The notes under the pieces: generated by a model
The model's input: the letters and a program-made list of their open reading frames with translations, nothing else
The model's database searches: none
Told to the model about the DNA's origin: nothing
Shown here: piece by piece, positions 12,282 to 20,193 of the stretch
Numbering within the stretch: position 1 is the first letter of the stretch
How the letters are laid out: each line of letters opens with the position of its first letter
Program-made: the position numbers and the translations under genes
Source: Mycobacterium sp.
GTDB taxonomy: Bacteria; Actinomycetota; Actinomycetes; Mycobacteriales; Mycobacteriaceae
DNA length: 55,870 nt
Direction: 5' to 3'
Assembly (NCBI GenBank): GCA_020438865.1
Contig: JAGQTU010000008.1
Location: 28,855 to 84,724 of the forward strand

Positions 12282-13229
12282 TTAGGCGGCGCTGTCGAGC
12301 CGCTGCAGTTCGTCGAACATCCGGTTCTGGATCTCGACGATCGGGCCGGGCCTCAGGTTCGGATCGATGTGGTAGGCGTCGGGGACCTCCGCGACGAGAT
12401 GGAACAGCCCCTCGGACTCGGCCACCCTCTTGTTGGTGTCCGCGTTGAAGATCGCGGAGCGGCCCAGCACCAGCAACCCGACCTTGATTCCTTTACGCTT
12501 CGCCGCCTCCAGATGCGGGCGCATGTCCGGGTTGCGCAACCCGACGACCTCACGCAGCGACAGCAGCGGGTTGTCGGTGACATGCCGGACGACGTTCCGC
12601 ATCGTGTTGTCCGGCATGTCGTCGAGGCCCAGGAAGTGCGACATCGCCGGCTTCAGTTCCTTGTTCCAGAGCTCGCCCAGTTTCAGATCGTGCTGCGCGA
12701 TCCCCGAAGGGTCCTGCAACACCATGCTTTCCAGGTGCTCCCCGCAGAACGAGGCCATGGTCGACAGCGTCAGCCCGGCGTAGGAGTGGCCGCTGGCCCG
12801 CACCCGGTCCACGCCGGTCCGCCGGATGGTGGCCTTGACGACTTCCCGGCCGTTCTGCGCGGTGTGCAGATACGGGCTGTTGCGGTGGCGATGGTCCAGC
12901 AGTTGGACCCACGGCGGCAGGTGGCGGTGGGTGGCGAAGGTGACGAACCGCCGCCCCGACTGTGCGGTGGCGGCCGCCTCCCCCTTGTACAGATTTCCGG
13001 TCGTGAACAGGCCGCCGAACTTGACGGTCGGAACCTCCGACTCGAGTCGGACTTCCTTGGTGTCGGGCTCGTAGAGGAAGACATCCCGCATCGCCCTGCC
13101 CTTGACCGTCACTGCCAGCCGTTCCCGGAAGTAGGGCGGGCTGTCGTCGCGGGGAACGATGTGCTCTCGGTCCGGCCCGGCGGCCGGGTAGGACCGGGTG
13201 CCGTGGCGGTCGACGGTTTCGTGGCGCAT
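12282..13229 (-). CDS. Alpha/beta hydrolase-fold protein of unknown substrate
   Basis: A 315-residue protein with a nucleophile elbow ASGHSYAGL (about 150) and a late DAYHIDP that could carry the catalytic His. Sequence before the elbow, THRHLPPWVQLLDHRHRNSP, shows the usual strand-loop pattern. The ATG at 13229 is selected because AGGAAG lies about 8 bases upstream; the longer frame to 13628 is Arg/Pro-rich and looks non-coding. No signal peptide is visible. It converges on the ferredoxin gene with a 21-bp gap. Function cannot be assigned beyond hydrolase-like. Confidence 0.75.
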   Translation of the reverse strand: MRHETVDRHGTRSYPAAGPDREHIVPRDDSPPYFRERLAVTVKGRAMRDVFLYEPDTKEVRLESEVPTVKFGGLFTTGNLYKGEAAATAQSGRRFVTFATHRHLPPWVQLLDHRHRNSPYLHTAQNGREVVKATIRRTGVDRVRASGHSYAGLTLSTMASFCGEHLESMVLQDPSGIAQHDLKLGELWNKELKPAMSHFLGLDDMPDNTMRNVVRHVTDNPLLSLREVVGLRNPDMRPHLEAAKRKGIKVGLLVLGRSAIFNADTNKRVAESEGLFHLVAEVPDAYHIDPNLRPGPIVEIQNRMFDELQRLDSAA

Positions 13230-13663
13230 GCGTCTTCTTCCTGTGGCTCGGCGATCACGATGGTCACCGGCATCACGTCTTGGCGGTATGGCGGTATGGG
13301 CCAGTACAGAAGCTGACGGGCATTTCGTCGCGGTGTTTCGGCAGGCACCAATGCGTCGAAGCCTCACCCCGGGACGCGTTGGTGTCGGAACCACCTTACG
13401 CGATCCCGGGCCATTTTTGACGCATTTGCATATTCGTGACCTGGGAGTTTTCCCCAGGGGCTCACTCAGATGCCGTTCGCCAGGCCCAGCGCCATCGCGG
13501 GTCCCCTGATCCTGCGACCGGGTGGTTCGGCCGGCGGCGCGAACGACAGGCCACGACGGCCATGCGGTCGCTGACGTCCAGCACCTCGCTGTCCCCGCGC
13601 GCAACTGCCGAAAGCGCGCGGATTCCACCCGGCAGCAGGCGGCGGCGGTGGCAAGGTGAGGCC
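13230..13663. other. Intergenic region without a convincing gene
   Basis: These 434 bp separate the divergent hydrolase and POT transporter genes. I see a tandem 8-bp repeat GGCGGTAT (13282-13297) and a short hairpin CCTGGG/CCCAGG (13440-13458), but no complete gene; open frames here have Arg/Pro/Ser-rich shadow composition. Both promoters presumably lie here. Confidence 0.5.
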
Positions 13664-15130
13664 ATGGCTGAACTCGCCGAACGCACCGACCAGCCCGCGC
13701 CGCGCACCCTCTTCGGGCATCCCATCGGTCTGGCCAACCTCTTCGGGGTCGAACTTTGGGAGCGCTTCTCGTTCTACGGGATGCTCACCATTCTCGGCTA
13801 CTACCTCTACTACTCGTTGACCGACGGGGGCCTGGCGCTGCCCAAGGCCACCGCCACCGGCATCGTCGGCGCCTACGGCGGTCTGGTCTACCTGTCGACG
13901 GTCCTGGGTGGCTGGGTGGCAGACCGACTGCTCGGCATGGAACGCACCGTGCTCTACGGCGGTGTGGTGGTGATGTGCGGCCACATCGCGCTGGCACTGC
14001 TGCCGGGGCTGACCGGCGTCGCCGTCGGCCTGGTGCTGATCGCGCTGGGCTCCGGTGCGCTCAAGGCAAATGCCTCATCGCTGCTGGGAACCCTGTACGC
14101 CGAAGGCGATCCGCGCCGCGACGGCGGCTTCACGCTGTTCTATCTCGGCATCAACCTCGGCGCGTTCATCGGTCCGCTGATCACCGGCCTGCTGCAGACC
14201 CACCTCGGCTTCCACTACGGGTTCGGAGCCGCCGCCATCGGCATGGCACTGGGGCTGGCACAGTACGTCGCGTTCCGGCGCAACCTGGGGGAGCACGGCC
14301 GAGCCGTCCCGCATCCGTTGTCCCGCAACCAGTTCTGGCGGATGGCCGTGGCCACCGCGGTGGTCGTCGCCGTTGTCGTCATCGCCTTCCTGGTCGGGGT
14401 TATCAAGCTGGCCAACCTGTCCCAGGTAACCACCGGGATCATCGTCGTCGCGTCGATCAGCTACTTCGCCGTCATGCTGAACAGTCCCAAGGTCGATGCA
14501 CTCGAGCGCACGCGGGTGCGCGCCTTCATTCCGCTGTTCATCGCCAACGCCGTGTTCTGGTCGCTGTTCCAGCAGATCTTCACCGTGCTCGCGGTCTACT
14601 CCGACGAGCGGATGAACTGGTCGATCTTCGGCTGGACTGCACCGTCGAACTGGATCGGCTCCATCGAACCGGTGTGGATCATCCTGCTTTCACCCCTGTT
14701 CGCGCTGATGTGGACCAAGCTGGGCCGCCGCGCGCCCACCACCCCGCGGAAGTTCGCCTATGGCGTCATCGGGATGGGCGTCGCGTTCCTGCTGTTCCTG
14801 CCGATGGCGGCCACTACCGGCCGCGCCGTGCCGGCCCTCGTCGTGATGGCCATCATGGCGGTGTTCGCGGTGTCCGAGTTGATGCTGTCGCCGATCGGGC
14901 TTTCGGTGACCACGCAGTTGGCCCCCAACGCTTTCCGCGCCCAGATGATGGCCCTGTACTTCTTCTCGGTCGGGCTGGGAACGGCGATGTCCGGGGTGCT
15001 CGCCCGGTACTACGACGAGGAGCACGAGTTCGCCTACTTCGGTATCCTGGGCGCTGCCGCGATCGTGGTGGGCCTGGTCGTCTGGGGACTGGCCCCGCGG
15101 ATCAGCCGGCTGATGGAGGGCGTGCACTGA
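13664..15130 (+). CDS. Proton-dependent oligopeptide transporter (POT/PTR family)
   Basis: A 488-residue membrane protein with about 14 hydrophobic segments. Near the N-terminus, VELWERFSFYGMLTILGYYL contains the ExxERFxYY signature of POT carriers, which import di- and tripeptides with protons. A second family stretch is FTLFYLGINLGAFIGPLITG (about 155-175). The ATG at 13664 is preceded by AAGGTGAGG and gives the normal N-terminus; longer readings add an Arg/Ser-rich tail. Its stop is 2 bp before the next start, so the two genes should be co-translated. Confidence 0.92.
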   Translation: MAELAERTDQPAPRTLFGHPIGLANLFGVELWERFSFYGMLTILGYYLYYSLTDGGLALPKATATGIVGAYGGLVYLSTVLGGWVADRLLGMERTVLYGGVVVMCGHIALALLPGLTGVAVGLVLIALGSGALKANASSLLGTLYAEGDPRRDGGFTLFYLGINLGAFIGPLITGLLQTHLGFHYGFGAAAIGMALGLAQYVAFRRNLGEHGRAVPHPLSRNQFWRMAVATAVVVAVVVIAFLVGVIKLANLSQVTTGIIVVASISYFAVMLNSPKVDALERTRVRAFIPLFIANAVFWSLFQQIFTVLAVYSDERMNWSIFGWTAPSNWIGSIEPVWIILLSPLFALMWTKLGRRAPTTPRKFAYGVIGMGVAFLLFLPMAATTGRAVPALVVMAIMAVFAVSELMLSPIGLSVTTQLAPNAFRAQMMALYFFSVGLGTAMSGVLARYYDEEHEFAYFGILGAAAIVVGLVVWGLAPRISRLMEGVH

Positions 15131-15132
15131 CG

Positions 15133-16107
15133 ATGGCGGGCATACGGCAACGCCTGGTCGAGCGATACCGGCTGACCGGCGCCGACGTGCCGTTCGGTGA
15201 CCCGTTGCCGTCCCACCGCACCGAGATGGAGGGCTGGTTCTGGCGCGTCACCGAACCGTCATCGGGCCGGGCGGTCGTGGCGCTGTGCAGTGTCAACCGG
15301 CATCCCGCCGGTGACTGGTCCACCACCGCCGTCGCCCTGCACCCGGGAGGCATCGTGCGGGCCGGCGCGCTCGACGGTGCCGTCGCGACCGATTCGCCGT
15401 TCACGGTGTCAGCCGGCTCGGGTGCGTCGGCCTTCACCGCGGGCACCGACCGGGTGGACTTCCGCCTCGACGATCTACATCTCCGGATGGAGTTCAGCGA
15501 CCCGTTCGCCTGGCCCAAGGCATTCGCCGGCGGCGGCATCTTCTCCTCGATTCCGTACCTCAACCAGTACTGGCATCCGTACCGTCTGGGCGGACGGGCC
15601 TCCGGTTCGGTCGAATTCGCAGGCGAGCGATGGGATTTCACCGATGCGACGCTGTATGCCGAGCGCAATTGGGGCGCGGGTTTTCCGCTGCGCTGGTGGT
15701 GGGGTCAGGCGCACGACTTCGACGGTGCCGACGTGTCGGTCGCGTTCTCCGGTGGCCTGCTGGAACTCGGTCCGTTGCGTCGCGATGTGGCCGGGATCGT
15801 GGTCCGGTTGGGACGCAAGGTGATTCGACTGACTCCACCGATGCCGGTGCGTTCGGTCATCGGTGACAACTCTTGGAGCATCCGGGGACGGTCGCCGCGG
15901 TACCAGATCGAGTTGGAGGGCGACGGCACCGCGTTGCCCCCGCATGTCCTGCCCGTACCGTTGCCGGCCGAACGGCGGAACGTGGACACCGACTTCGAGC
16001 ACCTGGACGGGGTGCTGCACTGCACCGTCAAGGAGTCGGGGCGGGTGATCTTCGCCGGCACCTCGCATCTCGCCGGTCTGGAGGTCGGCAGCCGCCCACC
16101 CGGCTGA
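15133..16107 (+). CDS. Tocopherol-cyclase-like beta-barrel protein
   Basis: A 324-residue protein similar to the tocopherol-cyclase-like family (carotenoid/vitamin E cyclase fold). Supporting stretches are the early EMEGWFWRVTE, FSDPFAWPKAFAGGGIFSSI and NQYWHPYRLGG, then ATLYAERNWGAGFPLRWWWGQAHDF in the middle, a pattern typical of the lipocalin-like barrels of this family. No signal peptide or membrane span is seen. It is translationally coupled to the POT transporter (2-bp gap). True tocopherol synthesis is not expected in this organism, so the ligand is probably another prenyl or lipid compound. Confidence 0.78.
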   Translation: MAGIRQRLVERYRLTGADVPFGDPLPSHRTEMEGWFWRVTEPSSGRAVVALCSVNRHPAGDWSTTAVALHPGGIVRAGALDGAVATDSPFTVSAGSGASAFTAGTDRVDFRLDDLHLRMEFSDPFAWPKAFAGGGIFSSIPYLNQYWHPYRLGGRASGSVEFAGERWDFTDATLYAERNWGAGFPLRWWWGQAHDFDGADVSVAFSGGLLELGPLRRDVAGIVVRLGRKVIRLTPPMPVRSVIGDNSWSIRGRSPRYQIELEGDGTALPPHVLPVPLPAERRNVDTDFEHLDGVLHCTVKESGRVIFAGTSHLAGLEVGSRPPG

Positions 16108-16113
16108 GCCGCC

Positions 16114-16872
16114 CTACGTCCTGAGTACGCAAGGGCCCAGTGCCTCGTAACGCTGTGCCTCTGTGGCGCTCAACTCCGAACCGGTGACAATCGTCTCGAA
16201 GTCGGCGATCTCCGCGAACCGGCAGAAACTGTCGGCGCCGAACTTCGAGTGGGCGGCGACCAGGATGCGGCGACGCGCGGCCTTGACGGCGGTCTGCTTG
16301 ACCGCCGCGACCGCGGGATCCGGGGTGGTCAACCCGTGCTCGATGGAAATTCCGTTCGTGCCAAGGAAAGCCACGTCGATCACTAGGCCGGCCAGCATTT
16401 CCGTGGCCCAGTGGTCAACGGTGGCCAGGGTGCGGCCCCGCATCCGACCGCCGAGCAGCAACACGGTCACGGTTTCGCTGTTCGCCAGTGCTTCGGCGGC
16501 CAACAGTGACGCGGTGACGACCGTGAGCTCGTGGTCCGCGAGCCGCTCGGCGATCAGCCGCGGCGTGAATCCCTCATCCAGATAGACGGTCTCGGCTCCC
16601 TGCAGCAGTTGCACCGCACCCGCTGCCATCCGGTGTTTCTCGGCCAGGTCGACCTGGCTGCGATACTCCACGGTGGATTCGAAGGCGGCCGTCTCCAGCG
16701 GAACCGCACCGCCGTGCACCCGTTTCAGCAGCCGCCGCCCGGCAAGAACCTTCAGGTCCCGGCGGATGGTCTCCGCGGCGACGTCGAACTCGTCGGCCAG
16801 CGACAGCACCTCGACCCGCCCGCGGGTGCGGGCGAATTCGACGATGCGGCTTTGGCGGGTGTCGGAGTCCAC
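16114..16872 (-). CDS. DeoR-family regulator of the hexitol PTS genes
   Basis: A 252-residue repressor. The N-terminal DeoR helix-turn-helix reads VLSLADEFDVAAETIRRDLK (about 21-40), followed by HGGAVP; the C-terminal sugar-phosphate-sensing domain is indicated by YLDEGFTPRLIAERL and LGTNGIS. It lies 11 bp after the PTS gene on the same strand, so it is probably co-transcribed and autoregulated. Expected inducers are phosphorylated polyols or sugars. Its operators are likely the direct repeats at 18914-18956. Confidence 0.88.
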   Translation of the reverse strand: MDSDTRQSRIVEFARTRGRVEVLSLADEFDVAAETIRRDLKVLAGRRLLKRVHGGAVPLETAAFESTVEYRSQVDLAEKHRMAAGAVQLLQGAETVYLDEGFTPRLIAERLADHELTVVTASLLAAEALANSETVTVLLLGGRMRGRTLATVDHWATEMLAGLVIDVAFLGTNGISIEHGLTTPDPAVAAVKQTAVKAARRRILVAAHSKFGADSFCRFAEIADFETIVTGSELSATEAQRYEALGPCVLRT

Positions 16873-16882
16873 GGCGACGGTC

Positions 16883-18853
16883 TCACTTGCCGGTGTTGCC
16901 GAGCACCTCCCGGACCTCCTCGGGAGTTTTGGCTTGGCGCAGCCGGGCCACCTCGTCCTTGTTCAGGAACACCCCGGCGATCTTCGTGAGCAGCGCCATG
17001 TGGTCCTTGCCGGCGCCGGCGATGCCGACGACGAACTCGGCGGGCTTGCCGTTCCAGTCGATCGGCTCGGGGTAGCGCACGAATGAGATGCCGGTGCGTT
17101 TGATCGCGGACTTCGCGTCGTTGGTGCCGTGCGGGATTGCCAGGCCGTTGCCCATGTAGGTGGACACCGAACCCTCCCGCTCGTACATCGCCTCGACGTA
17201 GGCCGGCTCGACGGCGCCACAGGCCACCAGCAGTCGCCCGGCCTCACCGATCGCCCCGTCGCGGGTGGTCGCCGTGCCGGCCAGCACGATCGACTCGACG
17301 GACAGTGCATCCTCGGACGCCGACTCCTCGGCCTGCACCACGGGTGCGGTTCCCGCAGCACCGTTGCCGCCGTTGACCTTCCCGAGCAGTGCGACGATCT
17401 CGTCGTACTGCGGGGCGTTCATGAAGTTCTCCACCGAGACGTGCACCGCCGACGGTGTCCGCTGCCGGGCGCGGGCGGTCAGGTCCTGATGGGTGACCAC
17501 CAGTCCATAGGTATCGGTCAGGTTGGCGATGGACTGGTTGGTGACCTTGACGTCGGAGAAGCCTGCACCCTGCACCTTCTTACGCAGCACCGAGGCCCCC
17601 ATGGCCGACGACCCCATGCCGGCGTCGCAGGCGAACACGATGCTGGTGATGGGACCGGACTCGGCCGAGCCCACCAAAGCCGAGGACACGCTGGACTTCT
17701 TGCCCTTCAGCGCCTCCATGTCGGCGGTCGCCGCGGCCAGGTCCCCGCCGTCGTCGGAGCGGTCGGTCTTCAGCAGCAACGATGCCACGGCGAACGACAC
17801 CGCCGCCGCGCCCACGACCGACAGGATGACACCGACGTAGCTGCCCGTGGCGGTCTGCGCGAGCACCGCGATGATCGAGCCGGGTGCGGCCGGTGCGCGC
17901 AGCCCGGATCCGAAGAGCACGTTGATGAAGATGCCGGTCATCCCGCCGAGGATGGTTGCGGCGATCAGCTTCGGCTTCATCAGCACGTACGGGAAGTAGA
18001 TCTCGTGGATTCCGCCGAAGAACTGGATGATCGCCGCGCCCGGGGCCGACGCCTTCGCTGCACCGCGTCCGAAGACCGTGTAGGCCAACAGGATTCCCAG
18101 GCCGGGTCCGGGGTTGGCCTCGAGCAGGAACAGCACGGATTTGCCCGTCTCCAATGCCTGCGTGGTGCCCAGCGGGGTGAGCACCCCGTGATTGATGGCG
18201 TTGTTGAGGAACAACACCTTGGCCGGCTCGATGAAGATCGACGTCAGCGGCAGCAGATTGTGGGCGACCAGGAAGTCGACGACGTGACCGGCGCCCTTGG
18301 AGAACGCCGTCACGATCGGCCCGATCCCGAAGAAGCCGAACACCGCCAGGATCAGCCCGACGATGCCGGCGGAGAAGTTGTCGATGAGCATCTCGAAGCC
18401 GGGCCGGATCTTGCCGTCCCACAGCGCGTCGACCTTCTTCATCACCCAGCCACCGAGCGGGCCCATGATCATGGCGCCGAGGAACATCGGGATGTCCGAG
18501 CCGCTGATCACCCCCATGGTGGCGATGGCGCCCACCACGCCGCCGCGAACCCCGTACACCATCCGGCCACCGGTCGCCCCGATCAGGATCGGCAGCAGGT
18601 AGGTGATCATCGGCGCGACGATGCCGCCGTCGGCGAAGTCGCCCCAGCCGCCGATCTTGGCCACCCAGCCGGCCGGATCGCGCAGGCCACTGAACAGGCC
18701 GGTCAGCCAGCCCGCCTTGATGAACAGGGCGGTGATCAGGCCCCACGCGATGAAGGCGCCGATGTTCGGCATGACCATGTTCGACAGCGACGTGCCCAGC
18801 TTCTGCACGTGCACCCGCGCCCCGGTCCGCGGTTTGGGCTCCGTTGTGGTCAC
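16883..18853 (-). CDS. mtlA: Mannitol-type PTS permease, fused EIICBA
   Basis: A 656-residue three-domain phosphotransferase permease that imports and phosphorylates a hexitol. EIIC occupies about 15-360 with the GGIHEIYFPY motif at 280-289; EIIB carries the phospho-Cys C409 in FACDAGMGSSAMGAS; EIIA carries the phospho-His H575 in GLAIPHGTNDA. All catalytic residues are present, and the domain order matches E. coli MtlA. General PTS proteins EI and HPr are not in the window. The GTG start has GGAGG upstream. Together with the downstream DeoR gene and divergent dehydrogenase it forms a complete uptake-and-oxidation module. Confidence 0.92.
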   Translation of the reverse strand: MTTTEPKPRTGARVHVQKLGTSLSNMVMPNIGAFIAWGLITALFIKAGWLTGLFSGLRDPAGWVAKIGGWGDFADGGIVAPMITYLLPILIGATGGRMVYGVRGGVVGAIATMGVISGSDIPMFLGAMIMGPLGGWVMKKVDALWDGKIRPGFEMLIDNFSAGIVGLILAVFGFFGIGPIVTAFSKGAGHVVDFLVAHNLLPLTSIFIEPAKVLFLNNAINHGVLTPLGTTQALETGKSVLFLLEANPGPGLGILLAYTVFGRGAAKASAPGAAIIQFFGGIHEIYFPYVLMKPKLIAATILGGMTGIFINVLFGSGLRAPAAPGSIIAVLAQTATGSYVGVILSVVGAAAVSFAVASLLLKTDRSDDGGDLAAATADMEALKGKKSSVSSALVGSAESGPITSIVFACDAGMGSSAMGASVLRKKVQGAGFSDVKVTNQSIANLTDTYGLVVTHQDLTARARQRTPSAVHVSVENFMNAPQYDEIVALLGKVNGGNGAAGTAPVVQAEESASEDALSVESIVLAGTATTRDGAIGEAGRLLVACGAVEPAYVEAMYEREGSVSTYMGNGLAIPHGTNDAKSAIKRTGISFVRYPEPIDWNGKPAEFVVGIAGAGKDHMALLTKIAGVFLNKDEVARLRQAKTPEEVREVLGNTGK

Positions 18854-18913
18854 TGCGGGCCTCCGATCTGGGAGTCTGTGGTGATGCCAGTCACACTAGG
18901 GCATCAGTAAACC

Positions 18914-18956
18914 GCATAAACGGGCACCGGTGCAAGCAAATGGGCATAAACGGGCA
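18914..18956. promoter_or_regulatory. Two 13-bp direct repeats, candidate DeoR-type operators
   Basis: GCATAAACGGGCA occurs exactly at 18914-18926 and again at 18944-18956, a 30-bp period close to three helical turns. Both lie in the 186-bp divergent region between the PTS gene and the zinc dehydrogenase. DeoR-family repressors often bind repeated short sites. Assignment to the adjacent DeoR gene is inference. Confidence 0.6.
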
Positions 18957-19039
18957 GAGTTTGTGGTGGATTTGTGCCCGGATTGCGCTAGAGTGCTGGC
19001 GTATCAGAGTCGGATAGGTCGGTGGGAAGGACGAGCACG

Positions 19040-20101
19040 ATGAAGGCCCTGCGCTTCTACGCACCCGAGGACGTTCGACTCGAAGACGTACCGGAACCCG
19101 ACTGCGGCGCGGACGAGATCAAGATCCGGGTGCGCAACTGTTCGACCTGCGGCACCGACGTGAAGATCTTCCACAACGGGCACCAGAACCTGACCCCGCC
19201 GCGGACCATCGGTCACGAGATCGCCGGCGAGATCGTCGCGGTCGGGGCCGATGTCAACGAGACCTACGGCAGCGAGTGGACGGTCGGCGATCGAGTGCAG
19301 GTCATCGCCGCCGTCCCGTGCGGTGAGTGTCACGAGTGCCGCAAGGGCTGGATGGCGGTCTGCCAGAACCAGACGTCGGTCGGTTATCAGTACGACGGCG
19401 GATTCGCCGAGTACATGATCGTGCCCAAGGAGGTGCTCAGGGTCGACGGCCTCAATCGCATCCCGGACAACGTCGGCTTCGACGAGGCCTCGGCCGCCGA
19501 ACCGTTCGCCTGCGCCATCAATGCCCAGGAACTGCTCGGTATCGAGGAGGGCGACACCGTCGTGGTGTTCGGCGCCGGCCCGATCGGCTGCATGCACATC
19601 CGGATCGCGCGCGGCGTCCACAAGTGCGGGCCGGTCTATCTCGTCGACGTCAACGACAGCCGCTTGGCGATGTCGGCCGACGCCGTCCATCCCGACGAGG
19701 TGATCAACGCCGCCGAAGTCGACGTGGTGGCGAAGGTCATGGAACTGACCGGCGGCCGCGGTGCGGACGTCATCATCACCGCCACCGCCGCCAACATCAC
19801 CCAGGAACAGGCGATCGCCATGGCGGCGCGGAACGGCCGCATCTCGTTCTTCGGCGGGCTGCCGAAGACCAACCCCACGATCACCTGCGACTCCAACGTC
19901 GTGCACTACCGCCAACTGCACATCCACGGTGCCAACGGCTCCGCGCCCGAACACAACAAGCGCGCGCTGCAATACATCTCGACCGGACAGGTTCCGGTCA
20001 AAGACCTCATCACCCGGCACATCTCGTTGAACAACGTGCTCGATGCGTTCGACATCGTCAAGAGCGGCGAGGCCATCAAGGTGACCGTCGAGCCCAAGTA
20101 A
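19040..20101 (+). CDS. Zinc-dependent medium-chain alcohol (polyol) dehydrogenase
   Basis: A 353-residue MDR-family dehydrogenase. Catalytic zinc ligands are C37 in STCGTD and H59-E60 in IGHEIAG; the structural zinc loop CGECHECRKGWMAVC is intact; the NAD(P) site is VVFGAGPIG. It starts at the ATG at 19040 with GGAAGG upstream; the reading from 19022 adds six residues without a better signal. Divergence from a hexitol PTS gene suggests it oxidises the imported polyol phosphate, by analogy with galactitol-1-phosphate or sorbitol dehydrogenases of the same superfamily. It would replace the MtlD-type enzyme normally paired with MtlA. The exact substrate is unknown. Confidence 0.87.
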   Translation: MKALRFYAPEDVRLEDVPEPDCGADEIKIRVRNCSTCGTDVKIFHNGHQNLTPPRTIGHEIAGEIVAVGADVNETYGSEWTVGDRVQVIAAVPCGECHECRKGWMAVCQNQTSVGYQYDGGFAEYMIVPKEVLRVDGLNRIPDNVGFDEASAAEPFACAINAQELLGIEEGDTVVVFGAGPIGCMHIRIARGVHKCGPVYLVDVNDSRLAMSADAVHPDEVINAAEVDVVAKVMELTGGRGADVIITATAANITQEQAIAMAARNGRISFFGGLPKTNPTITCDSNVVHYRQLHIHGANGSAPEHNKRALQYISTGQVPVKDLITRHISLNNVLDAFDIVKSGEAIKVTVEPK

Positions 20102-20193
20102 CCCGGGGCGTTGAAACCGCAACCAGTGCGAATTATCGAGGGTTTCGTCGCTCTCAGTGCGTTCTCAGCGGCGTTCTCAACGCTGTAGGCGGG

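Noticed and set aside
13440-13458. Short hairpin CCTGGG/CCCAGG as a terminator or riboswitch
   Set aside because: It has a 6-bp stem only, lies between two divergent starts where a terminator is not expected, and matches no riboswitch I know.
13230-13628. N-terminal extension of the hydrolase to 13628
   Set aside because: Low-complexity Arg/Pro/Thr content and a strong AGGAAG before the ATG at 13229 favour the shorter protein.
13756-15132. Upstream extension of the tocopherol-cyclase-like frame
   Set aside because: The extra 459 codons overlap the POT transporter in another frame and are Arg/Gly/His-rich. The ATG at 15133 directly after the POT stop is the sensible start.
17129-18910. 593-codon plus-strand frame across the PTS gene
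   Set aside because: It is antisense to mtlA, whose EIIC, EIIB and EIIA motifs are all intact. Its product is His/Gln/Arg/Asp-rich with no recognisable domain.
18961-18994. TTGTGG and TAGAGT as a promoter for the zinc dehydrogenase
   Set aside because: The spacing is about 22 bases, too long for a standard promoter, and the boxes match poorly.
20108-20183. GCGTTGA/TCAACGC inverted repeat as a terminator between convergent genes
   Set aside because: The loop would be about 62 bases long, so it is not a credible intrinsic terminator.
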